Assembly (NCBI GenBank): GCA_030540085.1
Contig: JAUNWY010000004.1
Coordinates: 1-46,782 of the forward strand
Length of the DNA stretch: 46,782 bases
Reading direction: 5' to 3'
DNA from: Eggerthella sp.
GTDB lineage: Bacteria; Actinomycetota; Coriobacteriia; Coriobacteriales; Eggerthellaceae
The position numbers and the translations under genes were made by a program. Below the pieces are notes generated by a model. The model ran no database searches, had not been told where the DNA came from, and saw only the letters and a list, made by a program, of their open reading frames with translations. How positions within the stretch are numbered: the stretch's first letter is position 1; every line of letters begins with the position of its first letter. Positions 33,850 through 42,745 of the stretch are shown one piece after another.

Positions 33850-34470
33850 TTACGCCATGCGAACGCGAACTACGCCATTCTTGCCGCCGGGAACTGCACC
33901 CTTGAGCATGATGAGGTTCGCCTCTTCGTCAACGCGGATTACTTCAAGGTTCTTGGTCGTAACGGTATCGCAACCCATGTGACCCGGAAGGCGAACGCCC
34001 TTGAACACACGGGAAGGATATGCGCACTGGCCAACGGAACCGGGAGCACGATGGAAGTGTGCACCGTGTCCGCCAGGGCCGCCTGCGAAGTTGTAACGAC
34101 GCATAACACCTGCGAAGCCCTTACCCTTAGAAGTACCGGTTACGTCTACCTTCTTCACCTCAGCGAATGCAGCAACGGTAACTTCTTCGCCAATAGCATG
34201 CTCGGAAGCATCCTCTACGCGAACCTCGCGAAGATGGCGAACAGGCTCAACACCCTGCTTGGCGAAATGGCCAGCCATGGGCTTGTTGACCTTCTTTTCC
34301 TTGATGGTGCCGAAGCCGAGCTGAACAGCTTCGTAGCCATCGGTAGCAGCGGTCTTAACCTGGCACACCTTGTTGGGGTCTGCCTTGATAACCGTAACGG
34401 GCGTAACCTGGCCGTCTTCGTCGAAGAGCTGGGTCATGCCAATCTTGGTACCGTAGATAGCGTTAATCAT
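33850..34470 (-). CDS. rplC: 50S ribosomal protein L3
   Basis: 206 residues. 'YGTKIGMTQLFDEDGQVTPVTVI', the tip loop 'GVMRRYNFAGGPGGHGAHFHRAPGSVGQ' near the peptidyl-transferase centre, and 'LPGHMGCDTVTTKNLEVIRVD' are typical. AGGGGAG ribosome site upstream. Confidence 0.97.
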   Translation of the reverse strand: MINAIYGTKIGMTQLFDEDGQVTPVTVIKADPNKVCQVKTAATDGYEAVQLGFGTIKEKKVNKPMAGHFAKQGVEPVRHLREVRVEDASEHAIGEEVTVAAFAEVKKVDVTGTSKGKGFAGVMRRYNFAGGPGGHGAHFHRAPGSVGQCAYPSRVFKGVRLPGHMGCDTVTTKNLEVIRVDEEANLIMLKGAVPGGKNGVVRVRMA

Positions 34471-34486
34471 TCAGTATCACACTCCC

Positions 34487-34795
34487 CTACAGCTTGATCT
34501 CGATGTCAACGCCAGCAGGAAGATCGAGACGCATCAAGGAATCAACCGTAGAAGGGGTCGGATCCAGGATGTCGATCAGGCGCTTATGAGTGCGCATTTC
34601 GAACTGCTCGCGAGAGTCCTTGTTTACGTGCGGACCCTTAACTACGCAATACAGGTTGCGCTCGGTCGGCAGCGGAATAGGACCGGAAACCTTAGCACCC
34701 GTCTTCTGAGCGGTGTCTACGATGAGCTTGGTGGACTGATCCACGATCTCATGATCGTAACCCTTCAAGCGGATGCGGATATTCTCTTTAGCCAC
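34487..34795 (-). CDS. rpsJ: 30S ribosomal protein S10, GTG start
   Basis: 102 residues from a GTG at 34795. GGAGG lies 5 nt before that GTG, and the family sequence ('[15 protein letters not shown]') begins directly after it; the ATG four codons upstream has its own bases within this site. '[36 protein letters not shown]' is typical. It lies only 45 nt after fusA, with no tuf gene between. Confidence 0.96.
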   Translation of the reverse strand: MAKENIRIRLKGYDHEIVDQSTKLIVDTAQKTGAKVSGPIPLPTERNLYCVVKGPHVNKDSREQFEMRTHKRLIDILDPTPSTVDSLMRLDLPAGVDIEIKL

Positions 34796-34840
34796 TTTTA
34801 CCTCCATAGTGAGCGGTGGGAAAGCTTTGAGCCCGAGGGC

Positions 34841-36943
34841 TTAAGCGTTGCCACCAGCCTTGCTGATAATCTCTTCTGCCACGTTCTTGGGCACGGGCTC
34901 GTAGGTGTCGAACTGCATGGTGTACGTAGCGCGACCCTGGGTGCCACTGCGCAGGTCGGTTGCATAACCGAACATCTGGCTCAGCGGAACCTTAGCAGAG
35001 ATGCAAACTGCGTTGCCACGCTGCTCCTGGCCCTGGATGAGACCACGGCGGCTGGGGATATCGCCCATAACGAAGCCGGTGTACTCTTCAGGAGTCTCAA
35101 CCTCAACAGCCATAACAGGCTCGAGGATAACAGGGTCGGACTTCTTCAGCGCATCCTTGATTGCCATAGAGCCAGCAACCTTAAATGCAGCTTCAGAGGA
35201 GTCAACATCGTGGTAAGAACCGTCGATGAGCTCAACCTTGATATCCTCAACAGGGTAACCAGCCAGAACGCCAGAGTTGAGTGCTTCCTGAATGCCCTTG
35301 TCAATAGCGGGGATGTATTCCTTGGGAACTACACCGCCAACGATCTTGTTCTCGAAGACATAGCCAGCGCCTGCTTCCTGCGGATACATGTTGATGATGG
35401 CATGACCATACTGACCACGACCACCGGACTGACGAACGAACTTGCCCTCAGCGTTGAGCACTTCATGACCAGGACGCTCACGGTAAGCAACCTGGGGCTT
35501 ACCAACGTTAGCCTCAACCTTGAACTCGCGGAGCAGACGGTCAACGATGATTTCGAGGTGAAGCTCACCCATGCCAGCGATGATGGTCTGACCGGTTTCG
35601 TGGTTGGTGGAAACACGGAACGTCGGGTCTTCCTCAGCGAGCTTCTGAAGAGCGATGCTCATCTTGTCCTGCTCTGCCTTGGTCTTAGGCTCAACAGCAA
35701 TGTCGATAACAGGATCAGCAAACTGCATGGACTCGAGAATGATAGGAGCGTTCTCGTCGCAGAGCGTGTCACCAGTGGTGGTGTTCTTCAAGCCAACTAC
35801 AGCAACGATGTCGCCAGCTGAGCAGGTGTCAACGTCGATGCGGTTGTTGGAGTGCATCTGCAGAAGACGACCGATGCGTTCCTTCTTGTCCTTGGAAGCG
35901 TTTACCACGTAGGAGCCGGACTCGAGAGTACCGGAGTATACACGCAGGTAAGTGAGCTTACCAACGAACGGGTCGGTCATGATCTTGAATGCCAGGGAAG
36001 AGAAGGGAGCCTTCGGATCGGAAGGACGCTCGTCTTCTTCGCCGGTCTCGGGGTTGGTGCCCTTGATGGCAGGAACGTCGAGAGGAGAAGGCATGTAATC
36101 AACAACAGCGTCGAGCAGCTCCTGAACACCCTTGTTCTTGTAGGAAGAACCTACGAATACAGGATGAAGCTTGCAAGCGATGGTGCCCTTGCGGATAGCA
36201 GCCTTGAGTTCCTCAACGGATACTTCCTCTTCCATGAGGACCTTTTCCATCAGGTCGTCGTCGCAGTCTGCAGCTGCTTCGAGAAGTTCCTGATGATAGA
36301 GCTCTGCATCTTCCTTGAACTCAGCGGGGATCTCGTCCATGGGCTCAGGGTAGGTCATGCCCTTGTCGTCGGCCTTGAAGTCCCATGCGGTCATGGTAAC
36401 CAGGTCGATTACGCCCCAGAAGTTGTCCTCAGCGCCCATGGGCATCTGAGCAGCAACAGCAGGTGCGTCAAGACGGTCGCGCATGGTCTGAATTGCATGG
36501 AAGAAGTCAGCGCCAACACGGTCGTACTTGTTGATGTAAGCAATGCGGGGTACACCATAGCGGTCAGCCTGACGCCATACGGTTTCGGACTGAGGCTGTA
36601 CGCCAGCAACTGCATCGAATACAGCCACAGAGCCGTCGAGTACGCGCAGGGAGCGCTCTACCTCAGCGGTGAAGTCTACGTGGCCGGGGGTGTCGATGAT
36701 CTGGAAACGATATTCCTGATCGTCCTTCTTCCAGAAGCAGGTGGTAGCTGCAGCGGTAATGGTTACGCCGCGCTCCTGCTCCTGAACCATCCAGTCCATG
36801 GTAGCTGCGCCATCATGAACCTCACCGATCTTGTGCGTCTTGCCCGTGTAGTACAGGATACGCTCGGTAGTGGTGGTTTTACCGGCATCGATGTGAGCCA
36901 TGATGCCGATGTTGCGGGTATGCTCCAGAGAAGTCTTAGCCAT
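34841..36943 (-). CDS. fusA: Translation elongation factor G
   Basis: 700 residues from the ATG at 36943 (GGAGAAGG upstream; the longer frame to 36961 lies over the rpsG end). G-domain motifs: '[13 protein letters not shown]', 'DTPGHVDF', and NKYD where NKMD is usual. Domain IV-V '[14 protein letters not shown]' and '[17 protein letters not shown]' are intact. It drives ribosome translocation with GTP. Member of the str operon rpsL-rpsG-fusA. Confidence 0.97.
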   Translation of the reverse strand: MAKTSLEHTRNIGIMAHIDAGKTTTTERILYYTGKTHKIGEVHDGAATMDWMVQEQERGVTITAAATTCFWKKDDQEYRFQIIDTPGHVDFTAEVERSLRVLDGSVAVFDAVAGVQPQSETVWRQADRYGVPRIAYINKYDRVGADFFHAIQTMRDRLDAPAVAAQMPMGAEDNFWGVIDLVTMTAWDFKADDKGMTYPEPMDEIPAEFKEDAELYHQELLEAAADCDDDLMEKVLMEEEVSVEELKAAIRKGTIACKLHPVFVGSSYKNKGVQELLDAVVDYMPSPLDVPAIKGTNPETGEEDERPSDPKAPFSSLAFKIMTDPFVGKLTYLRVYSGTLESGSYVVNASKDKKERIGRLLQMHSNNRIDVDTCSAGDIVAVVGLKNTTTGDTLCDENAPIILESMQFADPVIDIAVEPKTKAEQDKMSIALQKLAEEDPTFRVSTNHETGQTIIAGMGELHLEIIVDRLLREFKVEANVGKPQVAYRERPGHEVLNAEGKFVRQSGGRGQYGHAIINMYPQEAGAGYVFENKIVGGVVPKEYIPAIDKGIQEALNSGVLAGYPVEDIKVELIDGSYHDVDSSEAAFKVAGSMAIKDALKKSDPVILEPVMAVEVETPEEYTGFVMGDIPSRRGLIQGQEQRGNAVCISAKVPLSQMFGYATDLRSGTQGRATYTMQFDTYEPVPKNVAEEIISKAGGNA

Positions 36944-36954
36944 TGTTCCTTCTC

Positions 36955-37425
36955 CTACCAACGATAGTGCGAGAATGCACGGTTGGATTCTGCCATCTTG
37001 TAGAGGTCTTCACGCTTCTTGATGGATGCGCCGGTGTTTTCGGCTGCGTCCATGATTTCGCCTGCGAGACGCTCCTTCATGGTGTTTTCCTTGCGCTTGC
37101 GGGAGAAGTCAACCATCCAGCGGATAGCGAGGGTGGTTGCGCGGCGGGAGTTAACCTCCATAGGTACCTGGTAGGTAGCGCCACCAACACGCTTGGGTTT
37201 AACCTCGAGCGTGGGGCGGATGTTGTCCATTGCCTTCTTGAATACGGTCAGGGCGTCCTGGCCAGTCTTCTCTGCAACGATGTCGAATGCATCGTAAACG
37301 ATACCTTCTGCGGTAGACTTCTTACCGTCAAGCAACACCTTGTTGATCAGCTGCGTGACCAAACGGTTGTTGTACTTAGCGTCCGGCTGCGTTTCGCGGC
37401 GGACTGCTGCTGCACGACGCGGCAT
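36955..37425 (-). CDS. rpsG: 30S ribosomal protein S7
   Basis: 156 residues. '[40 protein letters not shown]', '[26 protein letters not shown]' and the C-terminal '[13 protein letters not shown]' are standard. S7 is the classic str operon repressor in E. coli. Confidence 0.97.
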   Translation of the reverse strand: MPRRAAAVRRETQPDAKYNNRLVTQLINKVLLDGKKSTAEGIVYDAFDIVAEKTGQDALTVFKKAMDNIRPTLEVKPKRVGGATYQVPMEVNSRRATTLAIRWMVDFSRKRKENTMKERLAGEIMDAAENTGASIKKREDLYKMAESNRAFSHYRW

Positions 37426-37471
37426 ATATCTTCCTTTCGGTTTATGCGACTAACTGAATCGCGAGGGTTAC

Positions 37472-37846
37472 TTAGTTCTTGGGCTTCTTAGCGCCATAGC
37501 GGCTGCGTGCCTGACGACGGCTGTCGACAGCTGCGCAGTCGAGAGCAGCGCGGATGATCTTATAACGAACACCAGGAAGGTCCTTTACACGACCGCCACG
37601 GATAAGCACCATGGAGTGCTCCTGGAGGTTGTGGCCTTCACCGGGGATGTATGCGGTAACTTCCATGCCGTTTACGAGACGGACACGAGCAACCTTACGA
37701 AGTGCCGAGTTAGGCTTCTTAGGGGTGGTGGTGTACACGCGGGTGCAAACGCCACGCTTCTGGGGGTTGCCCTTGAGCGCCGGGGTCTTCTGCTTGTCGA
37801 CCTGCTTGGCGCGGCCCTTACGGACCAACTGATTGATAGTAGGCAA
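37472..37846 (-). CDS. rpsL: 30S ribosomal protein S12, TTG start
   Basis: 124 residues from a TTG at 37844-37846, with AAGGAG 8 nt upstream; the family start '[11 protein letters not shown]' follows directly. '[18 protein letters not shown]' has the wild-type Lys at 43, and '[20 protein letters not shown]' is intact, so no streptomycin-resistance change is seen. First gene of the str operon; strong promoter at 37951-37979. Confidence 0.97.
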   Translation of the reverse strand: MPTINQLVRKGRAKQVDKQKTPALKGNPQKRGVCTRVYTTTPKKPNSALRKVARVRLVNGMEVTAYIPGEGHNLQEHSMVLIRGGRVKDLPGVRYKIIRAALDCAAVDSRRQARSRYGAKKPKN

Positions 37847-37950
37847 AGCTTCAGCTCCTTTTCTTTACTATCACTTACTAACTTTGCTTTCTGTGCGTTC
37901 TGCAGATACGCACGCGAAAACATACGCTTCTACCCGAAACGCGAAAATGA

Positions 37951-37979
37951 ACTTTATCACCGGGTATATACCTTGTCAA
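37951..37979 (-). promoter_or_regulatory. Promoter of the str-S10 (rpsL-to-rplW) operon
   Basis: Minus strand TTGACA (37974-37979), exactly 17 nt, TAAAGT (37951-37956). The -35 box is a perfect consensus. Confidence 0.85.
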
Positions 37980-38161
37980 ACGCCACGCACCCGGGCGTGT
38001 CTATCTCTTCACAATCTGTTTTCGCAGTTCAATAGATATTTCTATTAGCTCTGATCGCCTATTCCCTCTCATTTTTCAAATAATTCTGGACTTTTTTATC
38101 CGATGCGAGAAGAGCTATTTACCGCTTATAGAAGCTGAACGGCAAAACATCACCGAAACCA

Positions 38162-38189
38162 TTCCGAAACACAAGCCTGCGTGTACAAT
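38162..38189 (+). promoter_or_regulatory. Candidate promoter of panB
   Basis: TACAAT (38184-38189) with TTCCGA 16 nt upstream (38162-38167). The -35 box is weak. Confidence 0.45.
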
Positions 38190-38295
38190 ACAGGCATCGA
38201 AACAACGCAGCTCCGACGCGCGCTTCGCCTTCAAGGTGCAGCGCGTTACTTATATATAGTAAGGAGCCGCACAACGTAAGAGAAAGAAGGGGAAC

Positions 38296-39123
38296 ATGAA
38301 GAATACTGTTGCCACATTCAAGAAGATGAAGAATGAGGGCACCAAGATCTCTATGTTGACTGCTTACGACTACTCCACCGCAAAGTTGGTTGACGAAGCG
38401 GGAATCAATTCGATCCTTATCGGAGATTCCCTGGGCATGGTTATGCTCGGCTACGAAGACACGCTTTCGGTAACAATGGAAGACATGATCCATCACACCG
38501 CCGCCGTAGCCCGTGGCGCCAAGAATGCGCTTGTCATTGCCGACATGCCATTCATGAGCTACGAGGTATCGATTGAACAGGCCGTTATCAACGCCGGTCG
38601 CCTGATGAAGGAAGGTCGTGCTAACGCGGTAAAGCTTGAGGGCGGCGTACGCGTTGCCGAACAGATCAAGGCCATCACCAAAGCAGGCATTCCCGTATGT
38701 GCCCATATCGGCCTTACGCCTCAGTCGGTCAATGCCTTTGGCGGTTTCAAGGTTCAGGGCAAAACGGCCGAAGCAGCCCAGCAGATGATCGACGACGCCT
38801 TGGCAGTCCAGGAAGCAGGCGCATTCGCCGTTGTGTTGGAATGCGTTCCCGCAAAGCTTGCTGCCATTATCTCAGAAAAGCTCGACATCCCCACCATTGG
38901 CATCGGCGCAGGTGCGGGTTGCGATGGCCAGGTTCTGGTTTATCAGGACATGCTTGCCCTGTTCAGCGACTTCAAGCCCAAGTTCGTAAAGCACTTCGGC
39001 AACATCGGCCCGCAAATGACCGCCGCTTTCAAGGCATACGATGAAGAAGTCAAGGCTGGCACCTTCCCCTCAGAAGAGCACACCTTCAAGATCGACGAAG
39101 AAGCCCTGGAAAAACTTTATTAA
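38296..39123 (+). CDS. panB: 3-methyl-2-oxobutanoate hydroxymethyltransferase
   Basis: 275 residues. It adds a one-carbon unit from methylene-tetrahydrofolate to 2-oxoisovalerate, the first pantothenate step. '[29 protein letters not shown]', '[11 protein letters not shown]', 'AVKLEGG', '[20 protein letters not shown]' and '[19 protein letters not shown]' are intact family motifs. AAGGGG lies just before the ATG. A terminator follows, separating it from panC. Confidence 0.97.
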   Translation: MKNTVATFKKMKNEGTKISMLTAYDYSTAKLVDEAGINSILIGDSLGMVMLGYEDTLSVTMEDMIHHTAAVARGAKNALVIADMPFMSYEVSIEQAVINAGRLMKEGRANAVKLEGGVRVAEQIKAITKAGIPVCAHIGLTPQSVNAFGGFKVQGKTAEAAQQMIDDALAVQEAGAFAVVLECVPAKLAAIISEKLDIPTIGIGAGAGCDGQVLVYQDMLALFSDFKPKFVKHFGNIGPQMTAAFKAYDEEVKAGTFPSEEHTFKIDEEALEKLY

Positions 39124-39130
39124 TTAGTAG

Positions 39131-39166
39131 AAATGGTTGGGCGCAAACCCAACCATTTCCTTTTTA
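39131..39166 (+). terminator. Terminator of panB
   Basis: AAATGGTTGGG pairs with CCCAACCATTT across a 6-nt loop, followed by CCTTTTT, 8 nt past the panB stop. Confidence 0.88.
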
Positions 39167-39212
39167 ATAGCGCTATGCTGTTACCCAACAGCAAGGAAAC
39201 AAGCGAGGGATT

Positions 39213-39381
39213 GCATATACGTCAGCGAGCGGCGCATCCAATAAGATAGATTGCCCCGATAAAGGAGCGAAGCGTACTTCGTACGCGAGCGACGAATGAG
39301 GAGCAAGATGCTTATTGGGGCGCCGCGCAACGTCAGGGCGTCTCATGCGATCCTTCGTCGTTCGACAGAACGACGAAAGGA
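39213..39381 (+). repeat. Modular palindromic element, copy 1 (long hairpin plus one 57-nt unit)
   Basis: Module A: arms 39229-39245 and 39311-39326 pair (one bulged position), enclosing a nested helix GCGTAC-TTC-GTACGC at the tip. Module B: 39325-39381 begins CGCAACGTCA...GCGTCTC and ends with a 10-bp hairpin (TTCGTCGTTC / GAACGACGAA, loop GACA). The end of module B forms part of the panC ribosome-binding region. The same layout occurs at 45512-45747. Identity unknown: mobile palindromic repeat or structured RNA. Confidence 0.75.
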
Positions 39382-39386
39382 ACAAA

Positions 39387-40238
39387 ATGAAAATCATCAC
39401 CACTGTTGCCGAGATGAAGGCACAGGTCGCCGAATGGAAAGCTGAGGGGCTCACCATTGGCCTCACGCCTACCATGGGTGCATTGCACGAAGGTCATATG
39501 TCGCTGATGGAGCGCGCCGTAAAAGAATGCGACCGTGTAGTTACCAGCGTCTTCGTGAACCCCATCCAGTTCGGTCCCAACGAAGACTACGACAACTACC
39601 CCCGCGACCTGGAACGCGATGCGGCTATCGCGGAATCCAAGGGTGTTAGCGTAGTATTCCATCCCGAACCCGAAGAAATGTATCCCAAGAACTACAACAC
39701 CTATGTTGTTATGGAAACCCTGACCGACACGCTGTGCGGCGCAAAACGCCCCGGCCACTTCCGCGGCGTATGCACGGTTGTGAACAAGCTGTTCAACATC
39801 GTACAGCCCGACAAGGCATTCTTCGGCCAGAAGGACGCCCAGCAGCTTGCCATCATCAAGCGTATGGTTGCCGACCTCAATATGAACGTAAAGGTATACG
39901 GTTGCCCCATCGTTCGCGAAGAGGATGGTCTGGCAAAGAGCTCGCGCAACAGCTACCTTTCCGCAGAAGAGCGCAAGGCGGCACTGTGCCTTTCCCGCTC
40001 CATCTTTGCAGCGCAGGATCTTATTGAAGGCGGCGAGCGCAATGCTGACATCGTTCGCACTGCCGTTCGCGAAATCATCGAAGCAGAGCCTTTGGCACAG
40101 ATCGACTACATCGAAGTAGTTGACCTTGGCAACATGCAGCCCGTTGATTCGCTCGGCGAATCTGGCCTGGTTGCTATTGCCGTTTACATCGGAAAAACTC
40201 GCCTTATCGACAATTACTTGTTCGATTTTGACGAATAA
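39387..40238 (+). CDS. panC: Pantothenate synthetase (pantoate-beta-alanine ligase)
   Basis: 283 residues from the ATG at 39387 (AAAGGAAC upstream); the in-frame ATG at 39315 lies inside the repeat and is rejected. It joins pantoate and beta-alanine with ATP. 'GLTPTMGALHEGHMSLMERA' with the HxGH-like site, 'VFVNPIQFGPNEDYDNYPRDLERD', 'GHFRGVCTVVNKLFN', 'FGQKDAQQLAIIKRM' and 'KSSRNSYLS' are intact. The ribosome site is supplied by the end of the repeat element, so that element must be transcribed upstream of panC. Confidence 0.97.
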   Translation: MKIITTVAEMKAQVAEWKAEGLTIGLTPTMGALHEGHMSLMERAVKECDRVVTSVFVNPIQFGPNEDYDNYPRDLERDAAIAESKGVSVVFHPEPEEMYPKNYNTYVVMETLTDTLCGAKRPGHFRGVCTVVNKLFNIVQPDKAFFGQKDAQQLAIIKRMVADLNMNVKVYGCPIVREEDGLAKSSRNSYLSAEERKAALCLSRSIFAAQDLIEGGERNADIVRTAVREIIEAEPLAQIDYIEVVDLGNMQPVDSLGESGLVAIAVYIGKTRLIDNYLFDFDE

Positions 40239-40249
40239 GCTTGCACGCA

Positions 40250-40297
40250 GCGCAATATTGCGCAAGAATACGGCAGGTTATGCGCAACCGCGCATAA
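40250..40297. repeat. Two short palindromes between panC and panD
   Basis: GCGCAATATTGCGC (40250-40263) is a perfect 14-nt palindrome. TTATGCGC-AACC-GCGCATAA (40278-40297) is a perfect 8-bp hairpin. Both share GCGCA. They may form an operator or mRNA structure; no T-run follows. Confidence 0.6.
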
Positions 40298-40358
40298 TGG
40301 CTACTACGCAGTGAAACCTCGAGTGGAACATCATGCGAAGAAGGAAGGTTCAAACCTT

Positions 40359-40757
40359 ATGCTGCTGAATGTGCTTAAGGGCAAAATTCATCGTGCAACC
40401 GTCACCCAGGCGGAACTTGATTACATCGGCTCCATCACGATCGACTCTGAACTGATGGAAGCAGCCGGCATCCAGGAATATGAACTGGTTACCATCTCCG
40501 ATTGCAACAACGGCAATCGTCTTGAAACCTATGTTATTGCCGGCGAGCCCGGCAGTGGCGTAATCTGCCTGAATGGCGCAGCTGCTCACCTGGTCACCGT
40601 AGGCGACAAGGTAATCATCATGAACTACTGCCAGATGACTCCCGAAGAATTCGCCGATCCGGAGCACGCACCCCACGTGGTATTCGTAGACGACGACAAC
40701 AAGATTAGCCGTCTTACCCGCTACGAAAAGCACGGCAAGCTGGAAGACTTGAAGTAA
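40359..40757 (+). CDS. panD: Aspartate 1-decarboxylase proenzyme
   Basis: 132 residues from the ATG at 40359. It makes beta-alanine from aspartate and self-cleaves to form a pyruvoyl group: Gly24-Ser25 in 'DYIGSITID' is exactly placed. '[20 protein letters not shown]' and '[19 protein letters not shown]' are typical. AAGGAAGG lies about 12 nt upstream, and its second half can pair with the CCTT just before the ATG (AAGG-TTCAAA-CCTT), which could limit translation. Confidence 0.96.
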   Translation: MLLNVLKGKIHRATVTQAELDYIGSITIDSELMEAAGIQEYELVTISDCNNGNRLETYVIAGEPGSGVICLNGAAAHLVTVGDKVIIMNYCQMTPEEFADPEHAPHVVFVDDDNKISRLTRYEKHGKLEDLK

Positions 40758-40778
40758 TCCGCTCCCTTACCAACCAAA

Positions 40779-40815
40779 ACGCCCGCCCCGCATCAGCGGA
40801 GTGGGCGTTTTTTTG
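40779..40815 (+). terminator. Terminator of panD
   Basis: An ACGCCC/GGGCGT outer stem with an inner CCGC/GCGG helix, followed by seven T. Confidence 0.88.
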
Positions 40816-40854
40816 TTGCAAGGGATGCCTATCCCGTATTCGCCAGACACCGAC

Positions 40855-41889
40855 TCAGCCAACAACGGAAAACAAACCCGAAATATAGTGGTGTTGATTC
40901 CAGAAAGAATCGATGCTCACCTCCCCGACTTGCTTTAAACCATCCAGAGAATAACAATAGATGGTACGGCTATCCAGAACGTAAACGCCATCTTCGTTCA
41001 CTACCGTCTGCACTGCACCATGATTGAAGTGGAAAGTACCCATTTCCCCTTCGTGATTCACGATGGTCACAGCAGAGGAATCGGACCCCTCAACCATGTT
41101 GCCATGCGTCACGTACAGCTTCCCATCGTATAGTTCCACATCGATGGGATCATCAGGAACATCAAGCTTCTTTATTTCCCCAGTTGCCGTATTAAGCTCA
41201 AAAACAGCGCTGCAACTTTCCCCCTCGCCTGAAACGAGGGAAACGAAGTAAATAGAGTCCCCATCAACACATGAGCGATAAACACCCGATCCATATTTGG
41301 TAGTTTCAATTCTAAAGATTCGGTTCAAGTCGAAGTCATAGCAGTCGATCCACGATTCTCCTCCATCCAAGCTTGAGGAGAAGGAATAGAGCTTATTGTC
41401 TTTCGCGAGTAGGTGCGAGACGTACGAATTGTCCTCTTCGATTGAAATAACCTGATTGGACTTTTTATCACATCGACTGATATGCGAAATCCCATTGAGC
41501 GTATTGCAGACAAAAATGTAGCGCTCAGACACCGCAGCGGAATTCATTGCGGGCTGATCGATCGAATAATCAGCTACGGATCCATCCTGAATGCTGATGC
41601 CTAAAACCTTTCTGGCCTCTTTTTCTTGTGCATACCCTTGTGGGATTGCGTAAAGAATGCCTTGGTTAACCACAGGATCATAGAAAACACTATTTAGGCT
41701 AGCTTCAGCCAATGGAAAGCCGGAAACCTTATTAAGGTCTTTATCGAACAGAACGATTTGGCTCGTCGCATCGCTTCCCGAAGTTTCGATGACCCCAATC
41801 GCAGCTTTTCCCGCAAATGCAGAGCAACCCGGCAGCAACGAGACGCACAGCGCAACTAAAAGAATCAAGTAGAATGCCCGCAGCTTCAT
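40855..41889 (-). CDS. Secreted lipoprotein, beta-propeller-like, function unknown
   Basis: 344 residues. Signal peptide with lipobox 'SLLPGC' (Cys22), so probably lipid-anchored. The rest consists of repeated beta-strand blocks of the 'GxLYxxxx...G' kind ('GILYAIPQGYAQ', 'DNKLYSFSSSLDGG', 'DGKLYVTHGNMVEG', 'DGVYVLDSRTIYCYS') that suggest a beta-propeller of about six blades. It starts 2 nt after the papain-fold gene stop, so both are one operon. No catalytic motif was recognised; a binding or sensing role is inference. Confidence 0.75.
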   Translation of the reverse strand: MKLRAFYLILLVALCVSLLPGCSAFAGKAAIGVIETSGSDATSQIVLFDKDLNKVSGFPLAEASLNSVFYDPVVNQGILYAIPQGYAQEKEARKVLGISIQDGSVADYSIDQPAMNSAAVSERYIFVCNTLNGISHISRCDKKSNQVISIEEDNSYVSHLLAKDNKLYSFSSSLDGGESWIDCYDFDLNRIFRIETTKYGSGVYRSCVDGDSIYFVSLVSGEGESCSAVFELNTATGEIKKLDVPDDPIDVELYDGKLYVTHGNMVEGSDSSAVTIVNHEGEMGTFHFNHGAVQTVVNEDGVYVLDSRTIYCYSLDGLKQVGEVSIDSFWNQHHYISGLFSVVG

Positions 41890-41891
41890 TG

Positions 41892-42581
41892 CTACCCTTT
41901 TCGATAAATCACGTTGACGTTAGGTGAATCGAGAATCTCCATCGGATAGATAGCCGCACCGGCAAAATCGGTGTTGATGTCTATGCCGTAGTTGTCTTTA
42001 AAGGCCGCCCAAACCAGCTGAGAGCAATAAAATTTACTCCTTGTTGCAGTGTCGAGGTAGTTGTAATTGTAGGGTTTCCCAACTTGATTGAAACACCAAT
42101 TTGACGCTGCTTGATCTTGCAAAGACGTTGTCCCTCTTACATCAGCGCCATAAGCTGTCCCTTTTGAAGTATTCCAATCATTCGGCCCGTAAGTAACTCC
42201 TTCAGCCAAAGACTCGATCACGGTATCATAACGGAAAACAATTGCAGCATGCCCCGTTGGAACCAATCCCTTGAACTTATCCGAGGTTACAAGAATAGTT
42301 CCTTTATAAGTTGGGTATGTGCCCGAATATGCGACGCGTGATTTGCTTTCGACGATTGTTCCTTCCGTTTTGCCATCTTCTTTATGGGCGTAAATAGGTT
42401 TAGCATTAATTCTTGCCGTAAGTTCGTCTACCTCTTCTTGTGTCGGCTCAAGTCCGCCCCCACTATCCTCTGCATACGCGAAAGAGCAATACCCTGCCAT
42501 CGATGCAATAAGCACCGCGGACAAGACCACTAAGAAAACACTCGGATACTTACATCCATACCTTTTAGCCATTCGAAGCAT
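41892..42581 (-). CDS. Secreted permuted NlpC/P60-like (YiiX-type) cysteine-peptidase-fold protein
   Basis: 229 residues from the ATG at 42581, where AGGAGG stands 4 nt upstream; a longer frame to 42698 is unsupported. Signal peptide with likely cleavage after 'SFAYA'. The mature part has 'GHAAIVFRYDTVIESLAEGV' (His) and, later, 'FYCSQLVWAAFKDNYGIDIN' (Cys), an order reversed from NlpC/P60 and typical of permuted YiiX/YebB-like members. Such proteins act on cell-wall peptides or acyl groups. It heads an operon with the lipoprotein and lies divergent from the sigma-factor gene. Confidence 0.8.
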   Translation of the reverse strand: MLRMAKRYGCKYPSVFLVVLSAVLIASMAGYCSFAYAEDSGGGLEPTQEEVDELTARINAKPIYAHKEDGKTEGTIVESKSRVAYSGTYPTYKGTILVTSDKFKGLVPTGHAAIVFRYDTVIESLAEGVTYGPNDWNTSKGTAYGADVRGTTSLQDQAASNWCFNQVGKPYNYNYLDTATRSKFYCSQLVWAAFKDNYGIDINTDFAGAAIYPMEILDSPNVNVIYRKG

Positions 42582-42745
42582 TTTTCCTCCTATTTTCGAG
42601 TCGCCATACAAGCAAAACAACAAAAGGAGGGAATATGTTGCATTGAAAGTGGTATCACATGAATATAGATGCGATTGCTCAATTCCTCCGTCAGGCAATA
42701 TTTAATATTCTCTTGATTTTTCACGCAATGTAACCTTTTCGAGGA
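42582..42745. promoter_or_regulatory. Divergent control region between the papain-fold operon and the sigma-factor gene
   Basis: 164 nt, AT-rich. It holds AATATT-T-AATATT (around 42703-42715), and a plus-strand TTGCTC about 18 nt before TATTTA. This could be the sigma gene promoter. The papain-fold ribosome site AGGAGG is at the other end. Confidence 0.4.

Larger units (their letters stand above)
37847..38295. other. 449-nt divergent region between rpsL and panB
   Basis: It holds the str promoter and a ~98-nt rpsL leader with a hairpin GTGCGT-(9)-ACGCAC at 37893-37913, a possible ribosomal-protein target. On the panB side is a possible TACAAT -10 (38184-38189) with a weak TTCCGA -35. The middle (37980-38160) shows no recognised feature. 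Confidence 0.55.

Noticed and set aside
39213..39381. Integron attC site
   Set aside because: The ends do not show the GTTRRRY/RYYYAAC core pair and no integrase or cassette layout is present.
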